A DNA stretch of 64,000 bases from positions 41,556,870 through 41,620,869 of the forward strand of contig CM029610.1 of assembly GCA_017311315.1 (NCBI GenBank), given 5' to 3'. Position numbers and translations under genes: made by a program. The notes under the pieces were generated by a model that saw nothing but the letters and a program-made list of their open reading frames with translations, had not been told where the DNA came from and did no database searches. The DNA is from Dendrocalamus latiflorus (taxonomy: Eukaryota > Streptophyta > Magnoliopsida > Poales > Poaceae). Shown here one piece after another: positions 22,401 through 31,978 of the stretch (the stretch's first letter is position 1; every line of letters starts with the position of its first letter).

Positions 22401-24742
22401 ATACAGATATAATTTTGCATAATAAAGTAAAGCATGCAATTTAGTAATTTAAAATAATATACTTTGTATTCAAATATAGGTACAAAATGATCAAAATATT
22501 GACCCACCTTCCTCACAGTCTTGTTGGTCTTGGTCGGGCTTGAACAATTGCTCTTCTGGGTCTTCAGAATCTAATCGAGTGATCGCATCAAAATACAAAT
22601 AAATACACAAGAATACAAATAAATCCAAATAAAATTAAAATGAACTCCAGATTTCATGATTTTGCCTTTGTTATAAAAATCTTGAATTGAGATTAATTTA
22701 TAAATAAGTTTTACTTGATTTAGATTTAAAATGAATAAGAATGAGCATTCCAAAGTTTAAATCAAGAACCCCCCCCCAAATAAACAGAGTTGAGAGGGTA
22801 TGTCTCACTGACAGCTGGCGTCCATGGATTTTAATTTCTTTTTTGATTTATTTTCTTATTAAAAAGATAATAGTGACTAACTGGTGGGGCCACGGGGTTT
22901 TTATTTTCTTTTTGAATTATTTTTCTAAAAGAAATGTCAGGAGAGGATGACACGTGGGCCAGGACTATAGTGAAAAGTGGCCCACATGTCACAGACTTAT
23001 AACTTAAACCCGGTGCTTGAACATGTGACAGTAATGTCTGACCAAATCTGACGGCGTTGTCTCTCAACAATTTTGCCAAATGGTGAATAGTACCAGCTGC
23101 GCACAAATAGATGAAGAGGATGGCATGGTGGAAGAAAGGTGGTGTAAATTGGCGAGGAAGGTGTTGGATAGAACCAAGAACCAAATAGAAACAAGATTCA
23201 AAGCAATTCGGTTGAAATATGAATTTTTAGGGTTGTTTCATGTACTGAGTGGGAGATCTGGGTGGGGTAGATCCCTATGCTGCGGAGTCATGAGGTGGGA
23301 GGGTGGGCCGCAGAGGCTAGTGGCGGACTGGAGAGGAAGGTGATGAAGGCTTTGGGTGGTTGGTTGGTCCGGCCAGCCGGAGAGCTCAGGTGGGAAGAGG
23401 TAAAGGTCAAGGTGTGATGGGAGGCACCAACGCCAATGGATGTAGGCCTTTCAATCTTGCCATCAACGGGTTAGTTTACTAATAATATGTATCAGAAGTA
23501 TACAGTGTTACTTGATTTTTTTGCAAGCTTAATGATTATACTTCTAGGCCATCGGTCGAGAATCCAAATTAAGCTTATGAAGAATCAATTTGCATATAGT
23601 TGTTGCTGGGCTTTTTCGGGCTTTAATGTCCGAGCCCAACTTGGCGTCAGGCTTGATCTAGTCCTGTGGGGACCTCCCCACGGTGACCGAGAGCGAACCT
23701 GCGTCTGCTTGAACATTCAGGATTTGGCCGCATGTACAAAAAGTTAATACATAACACAACTCATGATACATTAGTAAACTAGAGTTTGATACAAAAAGTT
23801 TGACTTAGTAGTCGCAAGCAGTTTTACAAGGGCCCTAGGGTCAAATTTACTTACGTTACAAGTTGAGACACAGAGAATTCAAAGATACAGAACCACTTGG
23901 AGACTCTGAATATAGGCCACCTGGGAACTCTGACCAGTATTCCACAAGCTACACTTGAGTGTAGGTACGACCTAGAACATGAAATCATCTCGATGAAGTA
24001 GTCTTCACCTGCAATTGTTTCTTCTTCATAATACTCATGTTTTGAACCAAAATATGCAAGAATATGTATAAATTTACTTAATAAACCATGACACTAACTT
24101 GCATAATGCAATGCAAGGATTCAATAATAGTTTATCAAGGTGAGCTTAACAAAAAATATGTATAAATTTACTTAATAAACCATGACACTAACTTTCATAA
24201 TGCAATGCAAGGATTCAATAATAGTTTATCAAGGTGAGCTTAACAAAAACATATTTTGACTAGCATAGTACCCCATAAAGTTTCATTGTAAAACATTTCA
24301 ATTAAACAAAAGCAGATTTAATAACAATTAATCGGAGAATTCTCAACTTCTTTCCAACGAAGCTCATACTAGAGCACAACTACACCTCGGACATGCTTGC
24401 TTATGCAAAATGACCACTGGCCCACTAGCTTCATACATCAGTTTGGGAATCACACCTTGACACAACTCTATTTACCGAGAGTACAAACACTTTAGAATGG
24501 TTAGGTTTTCACAACATTGATGCCACATAGCATAGAGAAAGGTCCCCCTCTCAACAGTGGTCTCAACCAGGCCTAGATCCAGGTACTTGTCTACTTATTC
24601 CCAAGGGTCATATTGTGGCATAGGTTGGTTGGTATTTAGAAACCGCCAACATCAAACCTACCAGTGGGGCACCCAATGAAATTACTACAATAGTTGAGTT
24701 AGATTTGATAGAGCGGTCCTATGGTTGGGTGATAATTATGTC
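19416..24742. other. Intergenic, degenerate repeat sequence
   Basis: No host exon recognised. 20020-20150 resembles bases 1-150. 21450-21900 repeats phrases such as TTCTATCCA and CATCCACCT, recalling non-coding parts of old Gypsy elements. 22905-22990 (CACGTGGGCC, CCCACATGTCAC) resembles 10560-10760. Several open frames here lack any recognisable domain. Best read as old retroelement sequence plus intergenic DNA. Confidence 0.4.
24061..24248. repeat. 94-bp tandem duplication
   Basis: Two nearly identical 94-bp copies (24061-24154, 24155-24248), each containing CATGACACTAACTT and ending near GGTGAGCTTAACAAAAA. By eye one base differs (TTGCATAATG against TTTCATAATG). Confidence 0.95.
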
Positions 24743-24993
24743 TGTCGTAGGGGTGGCCCCCACCTAAACCCAGCAGGCCCGGTAGAAGATTATAAGGCCC
24801 AGAATAGGCCTTGTGTAATGACATAACTGCCCTAGAGGGGATGACCGGATGTAAGGGTATAACTGTAAAAGCACTCCTCATGAGTATATATATATATATG
24901 CGAGTAAGCCATGGGGAGAAGCCAAGGCCATTACACTTATCTTCATCACTCTCCACTACCATCTCTCTCTCTGTTTGGTCTGTAGCCACAACA
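24743..24993 (+). repeat. 5' LTR of the Gypsy element
   Basis: 251 bp, TGTCGTAGGGG to GCCACAACA. A (TA)n run at about 24884-24899 supplies a TATA box, and CT-rich sequence precedes the LTR end. Confidence 0.96.
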
Positions 24994-24994
24994 G

Positions 24995-25010
24995 TTGGCG
25001 CCGTCCGTGG
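24995..25010 (+). other. Primer-binding site of the Gypsy element
   Basis: TTGGCGCCGTCCGTGG begins two bases after the LTR. It matches the TGGCGCCGT-type primer site common in Tat/Athila elements. Confidence 0.85.
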
Positions 25011-25046
25011 GGAGGACGAAGACAAGCCTGAAGACTGAAGAAAAAG

Positions 25047-27464
25047 ATGGCACCGAAAAAAGCTTCCTTAGCCGCGGCGAGGGGAAAGAAGGCGGCCGGG
25101 TCGGAGCGCCGTAGGAGCACCAGGGCTTCGCCGTCGACAGCGGCGGACGCGGGTGCCGATGCAGTCGCGGCGGTCCAAGACGTCGACACGGGTGCGGCGA
25201 CAACCGACCCCGCCGACGCAGCGACAGCCGACCCCGTCGCCGCCACCACATCGGGGATGGAAAGCGCCCTGCTGGCGGCCCTCAACGCGTTCCAGCGGGA
25301 GCTGGGGGCCCTTCGCGGAGCCGTCAGAGATATACAAGAGGCTCGGAGTCAGTCGGCTGCGCCAGCAACCGCGTCCGAGCCCGCGCCGGAAAGGGCGGAC
25401 AGTCGCGAAGCCCCCGCGTCCAGCCGCGTGCCGCTGCGACGCGTGGATCCGGAGTCCCCGCTCTCGGCGGGGCTGCAGCGGGCGGCATGGCCCGAAGACT
25501 TCAAGTTCCCTAGCGCCATCGGCTCGTATAAAGGCGACACGAATCCTCGCGAGTTCGTGCGCGTGTACGAAACCGCGATCGAGGCTGCGGGCGGAGATGA
25601 CACCACGAAGGCGAAGGGACTCCCCCTCGCCCTGCATGGAGTGGCGCTCTCTTGGTTTTTTACCATAGAGCCCGGCTCCATCTATGCGTGGGAGCAGCTT
25701 CGCGACCCGCTTCGTTCTAACTTTCAAGGGTATCATCTCGAGCGAATCGATGCGGACCAACTCTTTGCTGTGAAGCAAGGACCCTCGGAGGCGCTCCGGG
25801 ACTACTTCAAGCGCTTCGCCAAAATTCGAAGCCAGGTACATGATGTTAATGAAATCACAGTCGTTAATGCAGCCATACAGGGCCTTCGCCCGGGCCCGAT
25901 GGCCGAATACAACGCGCGGAGGCCAATTACGACAGTGGCCAAGCTCTTCGACAAAATGGACGAGTACGCGCGGGCGGAGGAGGATGCGCGAAGACGCAGC
26001 ATCACCGCTCTCGGCCTCACCCACGAGGAGCGGCCCCCGCGCGAGGTCGGGGCGGGTGGCCTCTCCTCGAAGCCGGGCCGTAGCCGAGAGCCCCGACGCA
26101 GCCCTCCCCGAGGCGGTGAGGACGGACTACAGGAAGGCTCGTCACGGTGTAGGCCCAAACCTCGGCGCCGCCAGCGCCGGTCGCAGACGGCCCATCACGT
26201 CCTCACCACCGAGAGCACCCGCCAAGGACCCGACCCCGCCTCGCGGAGGGGAGTCCGGGGATCGGAGGGTGGATTTGACTACCCCAGCCAACCCCGCGCA
26301 GAGCAGGAGCTTCTGCGCTATGGTAAGTGGTGCGAGGTACACGGCTACGGCGATCATTACACAAGGGCATGCATCGCGGTGATGGAGCTGCGGAGGGTGA
26401 CGGCCGGATCTCGTTCTCCGCCTTCTCGGCCCCCCGCCGAAGCCCATGTGGGGCACCCAAGGGATAGCCCCACACGGGCCACCGCAGCGGAGGGCGCGCA
26501 GCATCACACCGTCAACGTCATCACCGGAGGCTCTTCCTCAAAAACCCCCGGGGAGCAGCCGCAGATATGGATGCCGCCCCACAACATCACCTTCGACTTG
26601 AACGACGCTAGGGGCGTGGAGTACCCCCACCAAGACCCTCTAGTCATCCAGGCCCACATAGCATGCTGCGAAGTCAAGCGCGTCCTTGTCGACGGGGGAA
26701 GCTCCGCGAACATCTTATTCGCAGACGCCCTCGACCGCATGGCAATCCCCCGAAGCCAGCTGGAGCAGCCGGGAGCTCCACTTCAAGGCTTCGGGGGTCA
26801 ACCGCTGCTGGCCCTGGGGCACGTTTCCCTTCCTGTCACCTTCCGTCAGGAGGGCAACAAAGGTAACATCCGGACCGAGCATGTCACCTTTGACGTGGTA
26901 GATATCCAGCACCCCTACAACGCCATACTGGGGCGACCCGCTATCAACTCTTTCGAGGCAATCCCGCACCACGCCTTCTTGTGTGTAAAGCTCCCGGGCC
27001 CGGAGGGTGTCATCACCATCTTCGGCGACCAGGACCTGGCAAGACGTGCCGAAGGCGGCAGCCGCGTCTCGCATCGCCCAGTGCATGCCCTCTCCGGCGC
27101 GCCCGGTGCTGGGCCCTCCGCCCCCGGGTGGACGCCCAAGCCTCGGCCCGAAGGCGGCGTCAAGAAGGTGCCGCTCCAGGCGGAGGGGCAGTTTGTCTCC
27201 ATTGGCGACGAGCTCCCACCGGGGGTCGAACGGGAGCTGCTCCGGGTGCTTCAGAACAACGTGGACGTCTTCGCATGGTCCCCGGAGGACATCAAGGGCG
27301 TGGATCGCGCGGTAATCCAGCATCGTTTGGCGGTCCGCCCCGACGCCAAGCCGGTCAAGCAAAGGCTCCGGCGTATGTCGATGGATCGGCAGCAGGCGGC
27401 CAAAGCGGAGGTGGCGAAGCTTCTTCGCGCCGGGGTCATCCGCGAGGTCCACCATCCAGAATAG
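25047..27464 (+). CDS. Gypsy gag, protease and start of RT
   Basis: Starts at ATG 25047, 54 bp past the LTR. N-terminal 140 residues are Ala/Arg-rich and low complexity. A retrotransposon gag domain starts near residue 148 (WPEDFKFPSAIGSYKGD) and runs to about 310. A basic linker follows, then a zinc-knuckle-like CEVHGYGDHYTRAC near 429, then the aspartic protease with LVDGGSSANILF near 546, the DGGSS form typical of this lineage. RT fingers begin near residue 780. The frame ends at TAG 27462-27464; the same frame continues directly with the RT core, so this is a nonsense mutation, most simply from a Trp codon, not a natural gene end. Confidence 0.93.
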   Translation: MAPKKASLAAARGKKAAGSERRRSTRASPSTAADAGADAVAAVQDVDTGAATTDPADAATADPVAATTSGMESALLAALNAFQRELGALRGAVRDIQEARSQSAAPATASEPAPERADSREAPASSRVPLRRVDPESPLSAGLQRAAWPEDFKFPSAIGSYKGDTNPREFVRVYETAIEAAGGDDTTKAKGLPLALHGVALSWFFTIEPGSIYAWEQLRDPLRSNFQGYHLERIDADQLFAVKQGPSEALRDYFKRFAKIRSQVHDVNEITVVNAAIQGLRPGPMAEYNARRPITTVAKLFDKMDEYARAEEDARRRSITALGLTHEERPPREVGAGGLSSKPGRSREPRRSPPRGGEDGLQEGSSRCRPKPRRRQRRSQTAHHVLTTESTRQGPDPASRRGVRGSEGGFDYPSQPRAEQELLRYGKWCEVHGYGDHYTRACIAVMELRRVTAGSRSPPSRPPAEAHVGHPRDSPTRATAAEGAQHHTVNVITGGSSSKTPGEQPQIWMPPHNITFDLNDARGVEYPHQDPLVIQAHIACCEVKRVLVDGGSSANILFADALDRMAIPRSQLEQPGAPLQGFGGQPLLALGHVSLPVTFRQEGNKGNIRTEHVTFDVVDIQHPYNAILGRPAINSFEAIPHHAFLCVKLPGPEGVITIFGDQDLARRAEGGSRVSHRPVHALSGAPGAGPSAPGWTPKPRPEGGVKKVPLQAEGQFVSIGDELPPGVERELLRVLQNNVDVFAWSPEDIKGVDRAVIQHRLAVRPDAKPVKQRLRRMSMDRQQAAKAEVAKLLRAGVIREVHHPE

Positions 27465-29210
27465 CTCGCTAACCCGGTGCTAATCAAAAAGGCCAGCGGA
27501 GCCTGGCGCATGTGCATCGACTTCACAGCACTCAACAAGGCGTGCCCGAAGGACAACTATCCCTTGCCACGCATCGATCAGCTGGTTGACGCCACTGCTG
27601 GGTGCGACCTCATGAGTTTCCTGGACGCCTATTCTGGCTACCACCAGGTATACATGGCCGAAGACGACGAGGAGAAGACCAGTTTCATCACACCACTTGG
27701 GATGTTCTGCTTTGTCAGAATGCCCTTTGGCTTGAAGAACGCAGGCGCTACCTTCACCCGCCTCGTCGCCATTGCCCTGGCCGCCCAGCTCGGAAGAAAC
27801 GTCGAAGCATATGTCGATGACGTGGTGGTCAAAACTCGGCAACTTGCTCTACACGGTCGGGACCTCCAGGAGACCTTCGACAACCTCCGGAAGGCGGGCA
27901 TCAAGCTCAACCCCGACAAATGTGTCTTCGGGGTGCAGGCGGGCAAACTCCTCGGTTTCCTCGTGTCCGGACGGGGCATCCAGGCGAACCCCGACAAAGT
28001 AGATGCTATTCTGGGTATGGAGCCGCCCAAGACAACGAGGGAGGTCCAGAGGCTGGCGGGCCGCATGGCAGCATTAAGCCGCTTCCTATCCAGGGCGGCG
28101 GAGCGGGGCCTGCCGTTTTTCAAGACACTCCGCGGGTGCGAGGGGTTTCGTTGGGACGGAGACTGCGCAAAGGCCTTCAACGAGCTCAAGCAGCACCTGG
28201 CAAGCCTCCCCACTCTGGTCGCCCCAGCACCAGAGGCTCCCCTCCTGCTCTATCTGGCTGCGTCAGCCACCACGGTCAGTGCCGTCCTCGTCTTAGAGGA
28301 AGGCGCTATACAGCGGCATGTCTACTTTGTCTCCGAAGCCCTTCAAGGCGCCAAGACAAGATACACGGAGCTGGAGAAGCTCGCCTACGCACTGGTCATG
28401 GCCTCCCGGAATCTTCGGCATTATTTTCTGGCTCACCCGATCACCGTGCTTTCCTCATTCTCCCTGGCCGAGATGCTACACAACAAGGAGTCCACAGGGC
28501 GTATCGGTAAATGGGCCGCCGAGCTCGCTCCCTTCTCCTTGACGTATGCTTCGCGAACGGCAATTAAATCCCAAGTCCTGGCGGATTTCCTCGCCGAATG
28601 GACCCCGCCGGCCCAACCCGGCCAGGCGCACGATGACCCCATCTGGACGCTTACAATCGACGGAGCTTACAGCGTCGCCGGTGCGGGCGTAGGGGCGGTG
28701 ATCGTCACGCCTGAGGGACAGCGTTTGCTGTACTCGGCGCGCCTTGCCTTCCCCGCCACCAACAACACGGCCGAATACGAGGCGCTGCTCTTTGGCCTGG
28801 CGAAGCTCAAGGCAGCCGGCGCGAGACGGGTGTTGGTCCGCACCGACTCGCGCTTGGTGGCCGGCCATGTGGACAAGTCATATCAAGCCAAGGACCCTGA
28901 GTTGGCCAAGTACCTCGCGGCGGTACGGGCGAGGGAAAGGCACTTTTTGGGTGTCACCGTCAAGGCCATCCCTCGAGCGGAGAATGAGCAAGCGGATGCC
29001 CTCGCCAAGGCGGCCAGCCAACAACTGCCCCCCCCCCCGGAGGGGGCATTCTACGAGGTGTTAGCAAAGGCGGCCATCGCGCAGGACAACCGGGACGCGG
29101 CACTTGTCCACCGCATTGATCGGTCAGGAGATTGGCGGGAGCCCATTTTCAAATTTTTACAAGACCTCGCCGAGCCGGAGGACCCTGCCGAGCTGCGACA
29201 TTGCAGCATC
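27465..29210 (+). CDS. Gypsy reverse transcriptase and two RNase H domains (3' part after the stop)
   Basis: In frame with the upstream gag-protease after the TAG. RT motifs: RMCIDFTALNKACPKD, FLDAYSGYHQ, MPFGLKNAGATF and the intact catalytic AYVDDVVVK. A first RNase H follows (YFVSEALQGAKTRYTELEK), then a second, archaeal-type RNase H from about 28648 with the four acidic positions visible (TIDGAYS, NNTAEYEALL, RTDSRL, NEQADALAK). Tandem RNase H domains are a known Tat feature. The frame is lost near 29200-29215 before the integrase, which is read one frame over. Confidence 0.93.
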
Positions 29211-30352
29211 GCGCACGGTCCTTCCAGGTGTTTGAAGGGACGCTTTACAAGAAGGGGGTTTGCGCGCCGCTCCTGCGCTGCCTCTCGACGGAGGAAGGAA
29301 ATGAACTCTTGGCGGAAATCCACGCGGGCGTATGCGGATCCCACCTGGCGCCGAGGTCATTAGTCGGCAAGGCGTTCAGACAAGGCTTCTACTGGCCGAC
29401 TGCCATTACCGACGCCCAGGACCTCGTCTGCCGGTGCCAAGGGTGCCAATGGATGGCGCGCATCATCCGCAGGCCCCCGACAAGCCTCAACCCAATCCCC
29501 CCGGTCTGGCCACTGGCGCGCTGGGGTCTCGACATAGTAGGACCACTTGCCCGAGCTCCAGGGGACCTCCGGTTCGTGGTGGTCGCGCTGGAGTATTTCT
29601 CCAGGTGGCTTGAGGCGATCGCTCTGGCCAAAGTAACTTCCGCGGCCATACAGCGCTTCCTATGGCAAAACATCATATGTCGCTTCGGGGTACCTCGGGA
29701 GCTCACGGTCGACAATGGCCTGCAGTTCAACGCCGCCCTCTTCAAAGATTATTGTGACAGCATGGGCATCACCCTTCGATTCGCCTCGGTAGGGCATCCC
29801 CAGTCCAACGGGGCGGTCGAACGGGCGAATGGCGCCATCTCTGCCGCCATCAAAAAGCGCCTGGTGGGATTGCCGAAGGGCAAGTGGCCAGACGAGCTTC
29901 ACAGCGTTTTGTGGTCGCTTCGCACAACGGTAACGCGCCCAACGGGATTCACGCCGTTCAAGCTCCTCTTCGGCGACGAAGCAATGACGCCCGAGGAAAT
30001 TAAGGCCGGCTCGCGAAGGGTCCTCGTCCAAGCACCCGAAGAGGAGCGCCGTGTGTCCTTGGACCTCCTCGACGGGATACGGGCAGACGCAGCCCACCAC
30101 GTCGAGAAGTACGCGCGGCAGACAATGCGTACTCGGGACCGCTCTATATGCTCGCGGGGGTTCAAGCCTGGGGACCTCGTCCTCAGAGTGGCGCTTCAGG
30201 CAGAAACCGTCGGCAAGCTGGAATCCAAGTGGGAAGGCCTGTACATCGTAACGGAGGCATTGCCAAAGGGGGCGTACCGCCTCGCCACGCTTGAAGGACA
30301 AGCCTTCCGGCACACATGGAACGCGGACAGGTTGCGGCGATACTACGCCTAG
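29205..30352 (+). CDS. Gypsy integrase, frameshifted from upstream pol
   Basis: Continues pol in a different frame after the shift near 29200-29215. It has an H2C2 zinc-binding segment (EIHAGVCGSH ... CRCQGCQ), then the DDE core: LDIVGP, VDNGLQF and VERANG. The C-terminal part (LVLRVALQAETVGKLESKWEG... YRLATLEGQ) is the usual Gypsy integrase tail; no chromodomain is seen. Stop at 30350-30352. A possible AATAAA is at 30423. The open frame can be followed upstream to 29132, but the part before about 29205 is out of frame with real protein. Confidence 0.92.
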
Positions 30353-30474
30353 AAGCAGCACAGTAGGCGTAGGGTCACCGGCCTGTTGATTAGGCGATGC
30401 TCGCCCGCGCAAACGGGAGTTCAATAAAGGTTGCTGTTCCAAGAGCATCCCCTGTCCGCGCTAAGCAGCACAGA

Positions 30475-31830
30475 GTCTCCGGACTATAAAGAAGACGTAG
30501 CGTCGAGCCTAGCTCCGCACGCAATAGTCCACGGACTCTAAATAAGACGTAGCGTCGAGCCTAGCTCCGCACGCGCAAGTCTCCGGACTATAAAGAAGGC
30601 GTCGCGTCGAGCTCTGCTCCGCACGCCATAGTCCACGGACTCTAAATAAGACGTAGCGTCGAGCCTAGCTCCGCACGCACTCTACGGAGTATAAATAAGA
30701 CGCAGCGGGGGGACGCCTTCGCGCGCACTCTACGGAGTATAAAGAAGACGTAGCGTCGAGCCTAGCTCCGCACGCAATAGTCCACTGACTCTAAATAAGA
30801 CGTAGCGTCGAGCCTAGCTCCGCACGCGCGAGTCTCCGGACTATAAAGAAGACGTAGCGTCGAGCCTAGCTCCGCACGCAATAGTCCACGGACTCTAAAT
30901 AAGACGTAGCGTCGAGCCTAGCTCCGCACGCGCGAGTCTCCGGACTATAAATAAGACGTAGCGTCGAGCCTAGCTCCGCACGCGCGAGTCTCCAGACTAT
31001 AAAGAAGGCGTCGCGTCGAGCTCTGCTCCGCACGCCATAGTCCACGGACTCTAAATAAGACGTAGCGTCGAGCCTGGCTCCGCACGCGCGAGTCTCCGGA
31101 CTATAAAGAAGACGTAGCGTCGAGCCTAGCTCCGCACGCAATAGTCCACGGACTCTAAATAAGACGTAGCGTCGAGCCTAGCTCCGCACGCACTCTGCGG
31201 AGTATAAATAAGACGCAGCGGGGGGACGCCTTCGCGCGCACTCTACGGAGTATAAAGAAGACGTAGCGTCGAGCCTAGCTCCGCACGCAATAGTCCACGG
31301 ACTCTAAATAAGACGTAGCGTCGAGCCTAGCTCCGCACGCGCGAGTCTCCGGACTATAAAGAAGACGTAGCGTCGAGCCTAGCTCCGCACGCAATAGTCC
31401 ACGGACTCTAAATAAGACGTAGCGTCGAGCCTAGCTCCGCACGCGCGAGTCTCCGGACTATAAAGAAGACGTAGCGTCGAGCCTAGCTCCGCACGCAATA
31501 GTCCACGGACTCTAAATAAGACGTAGCGTCGAGCCTAGCTCCGCACGCGCGAGTCTCCGGACTATAAAGAAGACGTAGCGTCGAGCCTAGCTCCGCACGC
31601 AATAGTCCGCGGACTCTAAATAAGACGTAGCGTCGAGCCTAGCTCCGCACGCGCGAGTCTCTGGACTATAAAGAAGACGTAGCGTCGAGCCTAGCTCCGC
31701 ACGCAATAGTCCACGGACTCTAAATAAGACGTAGCGTCGAGGTCCGCCTCCGCACGCGCGAGTCTCCGGACTATAAAGGAAATCGTAGCGTCGAGTTTTG
31801 CCTCCGCACGCGCCACTTCACGGAGCATAG
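30475..31830. repeat. 52-bp tandem array with two alternating monomer types
   Basis: About 26 monomers sharing GACGTAGCGTCGAGCCTAG and CTCCGCACGC. Type 1 begins AGTCTCCGGACTATAAAGAA and type 2 AGTCCACGGACTCTAAATAA; they alternate, giving a higher-order period near 104 bp. Two interruptions carry a third variant (ACTCTACGGAGTATAAATAA ... CAGCGGGGGGACGCCTTCGC) near 30683-30730 and 31190-31250. It sits between pol and the antisense gene. Periodic reverse-strand frames are by-products. Confidence 0.95.
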
Positions 31831-31978
31831 GCGAGACGCGCACACCTGCCCTCCGCGTCCGGCGGCAGGTAACGCCAAGCATAAAGTACTACTTGGTTCC
31901 ATTGCAAAAGCGAAGGGGTTACATGGACACATGCGTAAGAACCGATACATTATCCCCCCGCACCACCCGGCCAACCGC

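Noticed and set aside
22831..23343. Overlapping frames on both strands as a gene
   Set aside because: No recognisable protein features; sequence looks like retroelement non-coding DNA.
25068..26024. 318-codon minus-strand frame
   Set aside because: Antisense shadow of the GC-rich gag-protease coding sequence, with no domain of its own.
29660..30448. 262-codon minus-strand frame
   Set aside because: Antisense to the integrase; it exists because the GC-rich codon pattern leaves the opposite strand open.
30866..31141. 91-codon periodic minus-strand frame
   Set aside because: Arises from the 52-bp repeat whose period allows an open frame; not a protein gene.
30475..31830. CRISPR-like appearance of the 52-bp array
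   Set aside because: Monomers are contiguous without unique spacers, and the context is a plant retrotransposon.
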